A stretch of 6,063 bases of DNA from Pseudomonadota bacterium (GTDB lineage: Bacteria; Pseudomonadota; Alphaproteobacteria; Rhizobiales; Xanthobacteraceae). Location of the stretch: NCBI GenBank assembly GCA_023432845.1, contig JAEZEY010000021.1, positions 1 to 6,063 on the forward strand, given 5' to 3'. This document shows positions 1 to 6,063 of this stretch, one piece after another; position 1 is the stretch's first letter; every line of letters starts with the position of its first letter. A program made the translations under genes and the position numbers. A model generated the notes under the pieces. The model had not been told where the DNA came from and searched no databases. It saw only the letters and a list, made by a program, of their open reading frames with translations.

Positions 1-569
1 ATCTGCATCTCGCGGCCGAGCATCTTTTTGTCCACGGGCTCGAGCCGGCCGCCGCCTTTGGGATTGGCGCGGAAGATGCCGAGCACGCGGTGCTTGGGCC
101 GCTCGATAATCTTGATGATGCGGCCGCGGTGGCGGATGCCGTCTTCCGGCTCGATCTCGTCGGTGTGCAGCAGCACCTTGTCGCCCATGCCGGCGGCTTC
201 GCCGGGGCGCGGGCGGCGCGCGGAAAGAATGCGGATGCGCGGCGCCGGTCCGTGCTGCTCCTCGTCCCATTCGTCGGGCACGGCGATGAAGTCGCCATCG
301 CGGTCGCGCGATACGATATCGGCGAGCACGGTCGAGGGCAGGGCGCCGGGATGATGCAGCTTCTTGCCCTTGTGGCCGCGGCGGGCCACCGCGCCGTCAT
401 CGGCAAGTTCGCGCAAGAGGCGCTTCAAATCGGCGCGCAGGTCGTTCTTCAGATTGAAGGCGCGGGCGATTTCGCGGGTGCTGGCCTTGCCGGGATTGGC
501 GGCAATGAAGGCGAGGATGTCGTCCTTCGACGGCAGGGCATTCGGATTGTGTTTGGATGTTTTCGTCAA
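1..569 (-). CDS. rnr: Ribonuclease R, N-terminal part (runs off left edge)
   Basis: RNase R is a processive 3'-to-5' exoribonuclease of the RNB (RNase II) family that degrades structured RNA in the cytoplasm. Only the first 189 codons are visible. Residues ~12-70 form the winged-helix domain found at the N-terminus of RNase R (SKDDILAFIAANPGKAS, then REIARAF and a basic RRGHKGKK end). Residues ~76-175 read as the first cold-shock/OB region, including VLADIVSRDRDGDFIAVP and GRIIKIIERPKHRVLGIFRA. The catalytic RNB and S1 domains would lie beyond the window. Reading upstream, the frame meets a TAA at 605-603, and there is no ATG or GTG between that stop and residue 128. The TTG at 569-567 is therefore the only plausible start, with a weak GGAA 6-7 nt before it. 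The gene lies 74 bp after topA on the same strand with no terminator-like hairpin between, so co-transcription is likely. Family assignment is confident; the exact start is less so. Confidence 0.88.
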   Translation of the reverse strand, partial: MTKTSKHNPNALPSKDDILAFIAANPGKASTREIARAFNLKNDLRADLKRLLRELADDGAVARRGHKGKKLHHPGALPSTVLADIVSRDRDGDFIAVPDEWDEEQHGPAPRIRILSARRPRPGEAAGMGDKVLLHTDEIEPEDGIRHRGRIIKIIERPKHRVLGIFRANPKGGGRLEPVDKKMLGREMQ

Positions 570-575
570 AGCGGG

Positions 576-579
576 TTCC
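576..579 (-). promoter_or_regulatory. Weak ribosome binding site for the rnr TTG start
   Basis: The minus strand reads CCGGAACCCGCT directly before TTG. Its GGAA lies 6 nt upstream of the start codon, acceptable but weak Shine-Dalgarno spacing. It supports the TTG at 569 because no other start codon exists between the upstream in-frame stop and the winged-helix domain. Inference only. Confidence 0.4.
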
Positions 580-643
580 GGCGCCGGTGCGGCGCGACGG
601 CTTTAATGTAATCGCGGCTCGTGCGCCGCGCCAGCGGCCGAAA

Positions 644-3415
644 TTACTCGGCCGCCGTGACTTTGCGGCTGGTCTTGCCGGCCGGCTTCTTCGGCTTCGC
701 CGCTGCCTTGGCTTTCGCCGCCGGCTTCTTGCGCGCGGCGGGGGCTTTGGCCTTCACCGCAGGCTTGTCGGCGGCGGGTTCGGCGGCCGCCTTGCCTTTG
801 GCCGGCTTCCTGGCCGCGGCCTGCTTTGCCGTTTTCTTGGCGGCACGCGGAGAATTGCCGAGCGCGGTGGCGCGCGCGTCGAGCAGCACCACGGCCTCAT
901 CGAGCGTGATGGTGTCCGGCGTCTTGTCGGCGGGCAAAGTGGCGTTGACGCCGTTGTTCGACACGTAAGGCCCGAAGCGGCCGCTCTTGACCACGACCGG
1001 GCCGCCCTTGTCCGGATGCTCGCCGAGCGTCTTGCCGGGCGCCGGGCCGAAGCGGCGGCCCTTCTTGGGGTTGGCGATCTTCTCGGCGATCAGATGCATC
1101 GCGCGATTGAGGCCGATGGTGAGAACGTCGTCGCCTTCCTCGAGCGAGGCGTAGGTCTTGTCGTGCTTCACGTAGGGCCCGAAGCGGCCGACGCCGGCAA
1201 TGATCGGCTGGCCATCCTCCGGCGAAATGCCGACTTCGCGCGGCAGGGCCAGCACGGCAAGCGCGTGTTCGAGCGTGATGTCATCGGCCGAGACGCCCTT
1301 CGGCAGCGAAGCGCGCTTGGGCTTGACCGGCTCCGGTGCATCCGGGTCCTTCTTCTCGCCCTTCTTGCGCTTGGGCGCCTTGATCTCTTCGCCGAGCTGC
1401 AAATAGGTGCCGAAGCGGCCACCACGGATGGTGACGTCGAGGCCGGTTTCCGGGTCCTGACCGAGCACGCGCGTCGCCTGCGCGCTAGCCGCGCCCGGCG
1501 TCATCTGCCGGGTGTAGTTGCACTCGGGATAATTCGAGCAGCCGATGAAGGCGCCGAAGCGGCCGACCTTCAGCGACAACTGGCCGTTGCCGCATTGCGG
1601 GCACTGGCGCACCGGCGCGCCGTCGGCGCGGGCGGGAAAGATATGCGGCTCGAGCAGATCGTTGAGGGCGTCCAGCACCTGCGTGATGCGGACTTCCTTG
1701 ATCTCGTTGACGGCGCCGATGAAATCGACCCAGAAGTCCTCCAGCACCTTCTTCCAGGCGATCTCGTTGTTCGAGATCTTGTCGAGCTGCTCTTCGAGCG
1801 AGGCGGTGAAGTCGTACTCGACATATTTCTGGAAGAAGCTCTCCAGGAAGCCGACGACGACGCGGCCCTTGTCCTCGGGGATCAAACGCTTCTTGTCGAT
1901 GCGCACATAGCCGCGGTCCTGCAGCACCTGCAGGATCGAGGCGTAAGTGGACGGGCGGCCGATGCCGAGCTCTTCCATGCGCTTGACGAGCGCCGCTTCG
2001 GAGAAGCGCGGCGGCGGCGCGGTGAAATGCTGCGCGGCCTCGATCGCCAGCTTGGCCAGCGCTTCCTTCTCGCTCATCGCGGGCAGGCGCTTCGACTCAT
2101 CATCTTCCGACGCCTCGTCCTGGCCTTCCTGATAAAGCGTGAGGAAGCCGTCGAACTTCACGACCTGACCTGAAGCGCGCAGTTCGGCAAAGCGCGCGCC
2201 GTTCTTCGCCACGATATCGACCGTGGTGCGCTCCAGCTCGGCGGATTCCATCTGCGAGGCGACGGCGCGGTTCCAGATCAGTTCGTAGAGACGGGCCTGA
2301 TCCTTGTCGACGTACTTTGCGACTTCCTGCGGCGTGCGCGAGGCCGATGTCGGGCGCACGGCTTCGTGCGCTTCCTGCGCGTTCTTCGACTTGTTCTGGT
2401 AGGTGCGGGGCGAACCCGGCACATACTCCTTGCCGTAGTTCTTGCCGATCATCGAGCGGATGTCGGTGATGGCCTCCGGCGCCATGTCGATGCCGTCGGT
2501 ACGCATATAAGTAATGAGGCCGACCGTTTCGCCGTCGATCTCGACGCCTTCGTAGAGACGCTGGGCGAGACGCATGGCGATGGCGGGGGCGAAGCCGAGC
2601 TTGCGCGAAGCTTCCTGCTGCATGGTCGAGGTGGTGAAGGGCGGCGGCGGATTGCGCCGCGCGGGCTTGGCCTCGACCGAGGTCACGGTGAAGTTCGCGC
2701 CTTCGAGCATGGTCTTGAGGTCGGTCGCCTGGACGCCGGTGCCGATGTCGAGACGCTGCAGCTTCTGGCCGTCGGCGCCGACGAGGCGGGCGTCGAACTC
2801 GTCGCCGCGCGGGGTCTTCAGCTTGGCGAGGATCGACCAGTATTCCTTGGCGACGAACTTCTCGATTTCCAGTTCGCGGTCGCAGACGAGGCGCAGCGCC
2901 ACCGACTGGACGCGGCCAGCCGAGCGGGCGCCTGGCAGCTTGCGCCACAGCACAGGAGAAAGTGTGAAGCCGACGAGGTAGTCCAGCGCCCGGCGGGCGA
3001 GGTAGGCATCGACCAGAGCATGGTCGATCTCGCGCGGCTTCTTCATCGCCTCGGTCACCGACTGCTTGGTGATGGCGTTGAAGACGACGCGCTGGATGGC
3101 CTGGCCCTTGAGCGCCTTCTTTTCGTTCAGCGCTTCCAGCACGTGCCAGGAAATGGCTTCGCCCTCGCGATCAGGGTCGGTCGCGAGAATGAGGGTGTCG
3201 GCGCCCTTGACGGCGCGCGCGATGTCGTTGACCCGCTTCTGGGACTGCGGGTCGATCTCCCAAAGCATCTTGAAATCATGATCCGGATCGACCGAGCCAT
3301 CCTTGGCCGGGAGGTCGCGGATATGGCCAAAGGAGGCGAGCACCTCATAGCCGGCGCCAAGATACTTGTTGATCGTCTTCGCCTTGGAGGGCGACTCGAC
3401 AACGACAACTTTCAT
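644..3415 (-). CDS. topA: DNA topoisomerase I (type IA), full length, 923 aa
   Basis: TopA relaxes negatively supercoiled DNA by passing a strand through a transient single-strand break. The Toprim domain covers residues ~1-115: VVVESPSKAK near the start with acidic E7, and DPDREGE at 80-86, which supplies the metal-binding acidic residues. SAGRVQSVALRLV (165-177) is a conserved core motif. The catalytic tyrosine is Y303 in ITYMRTDG, followed by R305. EAHEAVRPT (348-356) and GIGRPSTYASI (484-494) are further type IA signatures. A four-cysteine zinc ribbon follows (C605, C608, C626, C632), then GRFG repeats at 666, 743 and 812. The tail from ~858 is very rich in Lys, Ala and Pro. At 923 aa it is somewhat longer than E. 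coli TopA (865 aa), and it has one intact ribbon rather than several. The ATG fits the family N-terminus and has a TGGAT six bases upstream. rnr follows after 74 bp; the gene upstream is divergent. Confidence 0.98.
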   Translation of the reverse strand: MKVVVVESPSKAKTINKYLGAGYEVLASFGHIRDLPAKDGSVDPDHDFKMLWEIDPQSQKRVNDIARAVKGADTLILATDPDREGEAISWHVLEALNEKKALKGQAIQRVVFNAITKQSVTEAMKKPREIDHALVDAYLARRALDYLVGFTLSPVLWRKLPGARSAGRVQSVALRLVCDRELEIEKFVAKEYWSILAKLKTPRGDEFDARLVGADGQKLQRLDIGTGVQATDLKTMLEGANFTVTSVEAKPARRNPPPPFTTSTMQQEASRKLGFAPAIAMRLAQRLYEGVEIDGETVGLITYMRTDGIDMAPEAITDIRSMIGKNYGKEYVPGSPRTYQNKSKNAQEAHEAVRPTSASRTPQEVAKYVDKDQARLYELIWNRAVASQMESAELERTTVDIVAKNGARFAELRASGQVVKFDGFLTLYQEGQDEASEDDESKRLPAMSEKEALAKLAIEAAQHFTAPPPRFSEAALVKRMEELGIGRPSTYASILQVLQDRGYVRIDKKRLIPEDKGRVVVGFLESFFQKYVEYDFTASLEEQLDKISNNEIAWKKVLEDFWVDFIGAVNEIKEVRITQVLDALNDLLEPHIFPARADGAPVRQCPQCGNGQLSLKVGRFGAFIGCSNYPECNYTRQMTPGAASAQATRVLGQDPETGLDVTIRGGRFGTYLQLGEEIKAPKRKKGEKKDPDAPEPVKPKRASLPKGVSADDITLEHALAVLALPREVGISPEDGQPIIAGVGRFGPYVKHDKTYASLEEGDDVLTIGLNRAMHLIAEKIANPKKGRRFGPAPGKTLGEHPDKGGPVVVKSGRFGPYVSNNGVNATLPADKTPDTITLDEAVVLLDARATALGNSPRAAKKTAKQAAARKPAKGKAAAEPAADKPAVKAKAPAARKKPAAKAKAAAKPKKPAGKTSRKVTAAE

Positions 3416-3486
3416 CGAAAATCCAAAGGGTTAGAACGCCCGGACCATAGCGGACTGGGCTTGAATCGTCCGTTAGCGTCGGCCGG

Positions 3487-3515
3487 AACATGGGGAAGCG
3501 AGCCCTCCCTGTCAA
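3487..3515 (-). promoter_or_regulatory. Candidate sigma-70 promoter for topA
   Basis: On the minus strand a perfect TTGACA (3515-3510) is followed after 17 nt by CATGTT (3492-3487), which matches only three of six positions of TATAAT. A strong -35 with a poor -10 is common in alphaproteobacteria. Transcription would start near 3480 and leave a leader of about 65 nt before the topA ATG. This is inferred from sequence alone; the spacing is good but the -10 is weak. Confidence 0.4.
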
Positions 3516-3590
3516 ATCGGGCCGGGGCGGCCGCGGGTCGCGGACCAAGAAAAGTCAGTGAAATCAAGTACAAAGCGGGTGGCTATTTCC

Positions 3591-3670
3591 TGCTCCCAAA
3601 TGCAACTAAAAGATGTATTTTAATGTAACGCAATTATTAATACTACCTTTTGCGTACGCTAGTCTAATTT
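3591..3670. promoter_or_regulatory. AT-rich regulatory island with a short dyad
   Basis: Bases 3601-3670 are about 70% A+T inside an otherwise strongly GC-rich segment. The island includes the 8-bp palindromes TATTAATA (3635-3642) and GCGTACGC (3652-3659). It also has an inverted pair, ACGCAA (3628-3633) and TTGCGT (3650-3655), separated by 16 nt. It lies 40-120 bp upstream of the small plus-strand gene and well upstream of topA, which suits a promoter/operator or a binding zone for AT-preferring DNA-binding proteins. I could not assign a confident -35/-10 pair for the plus-strand gene. Confidence 0.4.
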
Positions 3671-3711
3671 CGCCTTCCAACGACGCGTACTGACCCGAGC
3701 CGGACCGGAAT

Positions 3712-3906
3712 ATGCCCCAAACAGGCGGAGAAAACGGCAGCCAAAGCGCGGTGGCCAGCTATGTGGCCGCCTTGTCGCACGATCTGGCGCAACTGTCCCG
3801 CCGCAGCGGCCTCGATACGCTCGGCTACCTCCTGGAAATGGTCCGGCTCGAGGCCGAAAGCCTCGTCCGGCCGAACAGCAACGGCGATAAGGAGCGGCGG
3901 AGGTAG
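3712..3906 (+). CDS. Small conserved-looking protein of unknown function, 64 aa
   Basis: The function is not recognised. Translation gives a polar N-terminus (MPQTGGENGSQ), then two likely amphipathic helices, SAVASYVAALSHDLAQLSRR and DTLGYLLEMVRLEAESLV, and a basic end (DKERRR). It resembles short hypothetical proteins I associate with Bradyrhizobium-type genomes carrying a DTLGYLLEMxRLEAE core, but this is from memory and unverified. The ATG is the only start available: an in-frame TGA lies seven codons upstream (3691-3693), and a GGA sits 7 nt before the ATG. Third codon positions are strongly G/C, as in true genes here. It has no signal peptide, membrane segment or cysteine. It is divergent from topA and converges on the transglycosylase gene, leaving only 13 bp between stop codons. 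The helix pattern suggests a small cytoplasmic helical protein, possibly oligomeric; that is inference. Confidence 0.72.
   Translation: MPQTGGENGSQSAVASYVAALSHDLAQLSRRSGLDTLGYLLEMVRLEAESLVRPNSNGDKERRR
3843..3870. repeat. Inverted repeat (hairpin) near the end of the small gene
   Basis: CGAGGC (3849-3854) pairs with GCCTCG (3860-3865) around a five-base CGAAA loop. The stem is extended by CCGG (3843-3846) with CCGG (3867-3870) across a small CT/T internal loop. There is no T-tract on either side, so it is not a canonical Rho-independent terminator. It lies about 50 nt beyond the transglycosylase stop on that gene's transcript and could stabilise or end that mRNA. It may equally be a chance product of GC-rich codons. 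Confidence 0.4.
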
Positions 3907-3919
3907 GGGCGCCGACGGG

Positions 3920-5131
3920 TCACCGCACCGACACGCCGATCTTCTCCAGGAGCGCGATGGTCGGATTCCCGTCCGGCACCATGCCGTGCTTCTTCTGCTC
4001 GGCGCGGATGTAGTCGCGGATGTCGAAGTCGATGCGCCCTTCGAAATCGGCGACCTTGTAGCCGAGCGCGGCAAGCCGCTTCTGCAACGCGATACGCAGA
4101 TCGCGCGACAGCGGCCGGTCGTCCTTGGGCCAGGCGGCGCGAAACGGAATGCCGCCATGCAGGCGGTCGGCGAGATGGCCGACCGCGATCGCATAGGCAT
4201 CCGAGTTGTTATAGTGCTTCAGCACCAGGAAGTTCTCGGTGGCGATGAAGGCCGGGCCCTTGATGCCGCTCGGAAAGAACAGAATGGCCGGGCTGGTCGT
4301 CTGATCGTCGCGCGGGAACGGCTTGCCGTCGGCGCGGCGCACGCCGAGCTTGGTCCATTCCGAGAAGCTGGCGCGGCTCTTCATTGTGTCGAAGCCTTTC
4401 GGCACCACCACTTCGAAGCCCCAGGACAGGCCGGTTCTCCATCCCGCCTTGTGCAGATAGTTCGCGGTGGAGGCGAGCACGTCGGGGACGTTGTTCCACA
4501 GATCGGGGCGGCCCTGACCCGAATAGGAAACTGCGTAGCCGACCATGCTCGAGGGCATGAACTGACTTTGGCCCATGGCGCCGGCCCATGACGACACCAT
4601 CTGCTCGCGCGGATAATTGTTGTCCTGCATGATGCCCATCGCGACGATGAGCTCGTTGCGGAAATAGGGATGGCGGTACTTCACGTAACCGAGTGTCGCC
4701 AGCGAGCGGAACACGTCCCACTTGTCCTTGGCGGCGCCGTAGTCGGTCTCCATGCCCCACAGCGCGACGAGGATCCAGCGTTCGACGCCGTATTTCTTCT
4801 CGACGCCTTCGAGCGCGCGCGCCCATTGCTTCCGCTTGGCCAGCCCGGTCTTTATGCGGCGCGGCGAGGCCAGCGCATTGATGTATTCGCCGACCGGCTT
4901 GCCGTATTCCGGCTGGCGCTGGGTCGCGTTGATGACGCGCTGGTCCGGCGTGAGCCCGCGCATGGCGCTGTCGAAGGTGGCCCGGGTGATGCCCTTGGCC
5001 TGTGCATCCGGCCACAGCTCCCGCACGAAGGCGGCGAAGCTTTCGGTCCGGCTTTGCGCTTGTGCGCTTGTTTGCGCGAACGGCGCGGCGACGACGATCA
5101 GGAGCGCGACGAGAACGGCGCGGTGAAGCAT
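3920..5131 (-). CDS. Lytic murein transglycosylase, MltB family, 403 aa
   Basis: The enzyme cleaves the MurNAc-GlcNAc bond of peptidoglycan without water, leaving 1,6-anhydro-MurNAc ends, in the periplasm. Residues 1-26 are a Sec signal peptide: hydrophobic core VLVALLIVVAAPFA and a likely cut after AQA. No lipobox cysteine is present, so it should be soluble, unlike E. coli MltB. The SLT_2-type catalytic domain spans ~30-330. The predicted catalytic glutamate is E128 in ALWGMETDYG. SSWAGAMGQSQFMPSSM (180-196) and HYNNSDAYAIAVGHLADRL (306-324) are family signatures. Residues ~338-403 form a C-terminal peptidoglycan-binding-like repeat (LQKRLAALGY ... DGNPTIALLEKI). The ATG begins the signal peptide and has an AGG eight bases upstream. 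The gene starts 51 bp after dprA, same strand, so they may be co-transcribed. The exact paralogue name cannot be assigned. Confidence 0.94.
   Translation of the reverse strand: MLHRAVLVALLIVVAAPFAQTSAQAQSRTESFAAFVRELWPDAQAKGITRATFDSAMRGLTPDQRVINATQRQPEYGKPVGEYINALASPRRIKTGLAKRKQWARALEGVEKKYGVERWILVALWGMETDYGAAKDKWDVFRSLATLGYVKYRHPYFRNELIVAMGIMQDNNYPREQMVSSWAGAMGQSQFMPSSMVGYAVSYSGQGRPDLWNNVPDVLASTANYLHKAGWRTGLSWGFEVVVPKGFDTMKSRASFSEWTKLGVRRADGKPFPRDDQTTSPAILFFPSGIKGPAFIATENFLVLKHYNNSDAYAIAVGHLADRLHGGIPFRAAWPKDDRPLSRDLRIALQKRLAALGYKVADFEGRIDFDIRDYIRAEQKKHGMVPDGNPTIALLEKIGVSVR
4748..4750 (-). other. Predicted catalytic glutamate codon of the transglycosylase
   Basis: This GAG codon encodes E128 in GMETDYG. 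It aligns by motif with the catalytic glutamate in the VET(E/D)(W/Y)G motif of MltB-type enzymes. Its presence, with the intact downstream GQSQFMPSS motif, suggests the enzyme is active. Confidence 0.75.
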
Positions 5132-5182
5132 TCGCGAGACCTGCTGTTTCGATGTTGCGTTTCGATTCGATCCGCATGCAGT

Positions 5183-6063
5183 TTACACGAGCGAGACAAG
5201 GCCGCCGCCGTGACGCTCCAACCGTCCGGCCAGTTCAAGCTCCAGCAGCACGACGCGGACGATGGCCGGGGTGGTATCAGACAGCCGCACCAGATCGTCG
5301 ATCGAGATCGGCGAGGGGCCGAGCAGGGCAACGACGCGGCTGCGTTCGTCGTCGCCGGGTTCGTGGTCCGGCGCCAACAGATCGTCCATGTCAGGTTCTT
5401 CCATCGGCGGCAGGCCGCGGCCGAGGATCGGCTCGATGGCGTTGATGACGTCGGCGGCTTCGGTGACGAGCGTCGCGCCCTGCTTGAGCAGGCCGTTGGT
5501 GCCTTCGGCGCGCGGATCGAGCGGCGAGCCGGGCACGGCGAACACCTCGCGGCCCTGTTCGCCGGCCATGCGCGCAGTGATGAGCGAGCCGGAACGCTTG
5601 GCCGCCTCGACGATGACGACGCCGACCGACAGGCCGGAGATCAGGCGATTGCGGCGCGGGAAGTCATGTGCACGCGGCTCGTGCGTGAGAGGCATTTCCG
5701 ACACGGCGGCGCCGCGCGCGATCAGCTCTTCGACCAGTGGCTCGTGTTCGGCCGGATAAATGCGCGCATGGCCCCCGGCCAGCACCGCGACCGTGCCCGA
5801 GTCTTTCGTGGCGCGATGCGCCGCGGCGTCGATGCCGCGCGCCAGACCCGAGACGATGCCGTAGCCGGCCTCGCCGAGATCGCGCGCGAGAGATGCCGCG
5901 AATTTCAGGCCGACGGCGGAGGCATTGCGCGAGCCGACGATGGCAATGAGCGGGCGCGTCAACGATGCGATATCGCCGCGCACGGCGAGCAGCGGCGGCG
6001 CATCGTCGATGGTCTGCAGGCGCGAAGGATAATCCGGTTCGCCAAGGGCGATGAGTTCGATGC
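5183..6063 (-). CDS. dprA: DNA-processing protein DprA (Smf), N-terminus outside window
   Basis: DprA binds incoming single-stranded DNA and loads RecA during natural transformation; it is also widely conserved in bacteria not known to be transformable. The visible 292 residues begin mid-protein with ELIALGEPDYPSRLQTIDDAPPLLAVRGD, typical of the segment before the Rossmann-like fold. The frame is open to the right edge, so the GTG at 5983 is internal, not a start. Core motifs (visible numbering) are IVGSRNAS (41-48), GIVSGLARGIDAAAH (68-82), the FPRRNRLISGLS stretch from 134, GSLITARMAGEQGR (158-171) and VFAVPGSPLDPRAEGTNGLL (173-192). A winged-helix domain at ~239-292 (ISIDDLVRLSDTTPAIVRVVL) ends the protein. 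An acidic linker (EEPDMDDLLAPDHEPGDDE) precedes it. Roughly 70-90 N-terminal residues are missing, judged from usual family length. The transglycosylase gene follows after 51 bp. Confidence 0.96.
   Translation of the reverse strand, partial: IELIALGEPDYPSRLQTIDDAPPLLAVRGDIASLTRPLIAIVGSRNASAVGLKFAASLARDLGEAGYGIVSGLARGIDAAAHRATKDSGTVAVLAGGHARIYPAEHEPLVEELIARGAAVSEMPLTHEPRAHDFPRRNRLISGLSVGVVIVEAAKRSGSLITARMAGEQGREVFAVPGSPLDPRAEGTNGLLKQGATLVTEAADVINAIEPILGRGLPPMEEPDMDDLLAPDHEPGDDERSRVVALLGPSPISIDDLVRLSDTTPAIVRVVLLELELAGRLERHGGGLVSLV

Larger units (their letters stand above)
3416..3711. other. Intergenic region between divergent topA and the small gene
   Basis: These 296 bases hold no convincing gene. 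The half next to topA (3421-3545) is GC-rich and contains the candidate topA promoter and leader. The half next to the small gene contains an AT-rich stretch. Open frames reaching into this region on either strand are extensions of antisense or out-of-frame readings of topA and show no protein-family features. No tRNA-like or terminator-like fold with a T-tract was seen. Confidence 0.7.

Noticed and set aside
90..611. 173-aa plus-strand open frame at the left edge
   Set aside because: Antisense to the rnr N-terminal region, whose minus-strand reading gives a clear winged-helix and OB domain.
570..643. Terminator between topA and rnr
   Set aside because: Only short GC stems (for example GCGGC/GCCGC around six bases) with no following T-tract; more consistent with read-through into rnr.
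557..2173. 538-aa plus-strand open frame opposite topA
   Set aside because: Antisense shadow of a well-supported topoisomerase gene. Its Arg/Gly/Leu-rich composition and lack of any domain are typical of GC-rich antisense frames.
3431..3448. Six-codon leader frame (MVRAF stop) before topA
   Set aside because: No ribosome binding site and no sign of an attenuator. Such short frames are frequent by chance.
3561..3575. Possible IHF site at AATCAAGTACAAAG
   Set aside because: The first half matches WATCAA but the TTR half is missing.
2366..3628. 420-aa plus-strand open frame covering the topA 5' part and reaching into the intergenic region
   Set aside because: Most of it is antisense to the topA Toprim and active-site region. 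The extension past 3415 has no family features and ends in the AT-rich island.
3620..3640. Possible CtrA site from two TTAA words
   Set aside because: The two TTAA words are 13 nt apart instead of 7, so the TTAA-N7-TTAA consensus is not met.
3664..4200. 178-aa minus-strand frame overlapping the small gene and the transglycosylase end
   Set aside because: Out of frame with the transglycosylase in one half and antisense to the small gene in the other. Composition is Arg/Ser-rich with no motif.
4209..5177. 322-aa minus-strand frame inside the transglycosylase gene
   Set aside because: A frame-shifted reading of the same region with an Arg-rich composition; the 403-aa frame carries the signal peptide and all catalytic motifs.

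Overview
The window looks like an ordinary chromosomal housekeeping segment from a GC-rich alphaproteobacterium, most likely of the order Hyphomicrobiales (Bradyrhizobium/Rhodopseudomonas/Xanthobacteraceae-like). Three things point there: strong G/C preference at third codon positions, the gene order dprA ... topA-rnr, and the architecture of the topoisomerase I (one four-cysteine ribbon, GRFG repeats, and a long Lys/Ala/Pro-rich tail). This placement is inferred from protein character and was not checked by a search.

Layout from right to left, in the direction of transcription, because every large gene is on the minus strand. dprA (natural transformation/recombination mediator) enters from the right edge without its N-terminus and ends at 5183. 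After 51 bp comes an MltB-family lytic murein transglycosylase with a Sec signal peptide (5131 to 3920). A small plus-strand gene (3712-3906, 64 aa, function unknown) converges on its 3' end. An intergenic region of about 296 bp (3416-3711) separates that small gene from the divergent topA; it holds an AT-rich island and a candidate topA promoter. topA (3415 to 644) is followed after 74 bp by the first 189 codons of rnr (RNase R), which appears to begin with TTG at 569 and runs off the left edge.

Functionally, dprA protects and hands over incoming single-stranded DNA to RecA, the transglycosylase remodels peptidoglycan in the periplasm, TopA relaxes negative supercoils, and RNase R degrades structured RNA. 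dprA/mltB and topA/rnr look like two separate minus-strand transcription units. The break between them is the divergent small gene and the AT-rich region.

I found no mobile element, CRISPR array, rRNA/tRNA gene, phage gene or defence system, and no evidence for a novel multi-gene system. The points most worth a second look are the uncharacterised 64-aa gene with its AT-rich dyad-containing upstream region, the transglycosylase and small gene lying between dprA and topA, and the non-ATG start of rnr.
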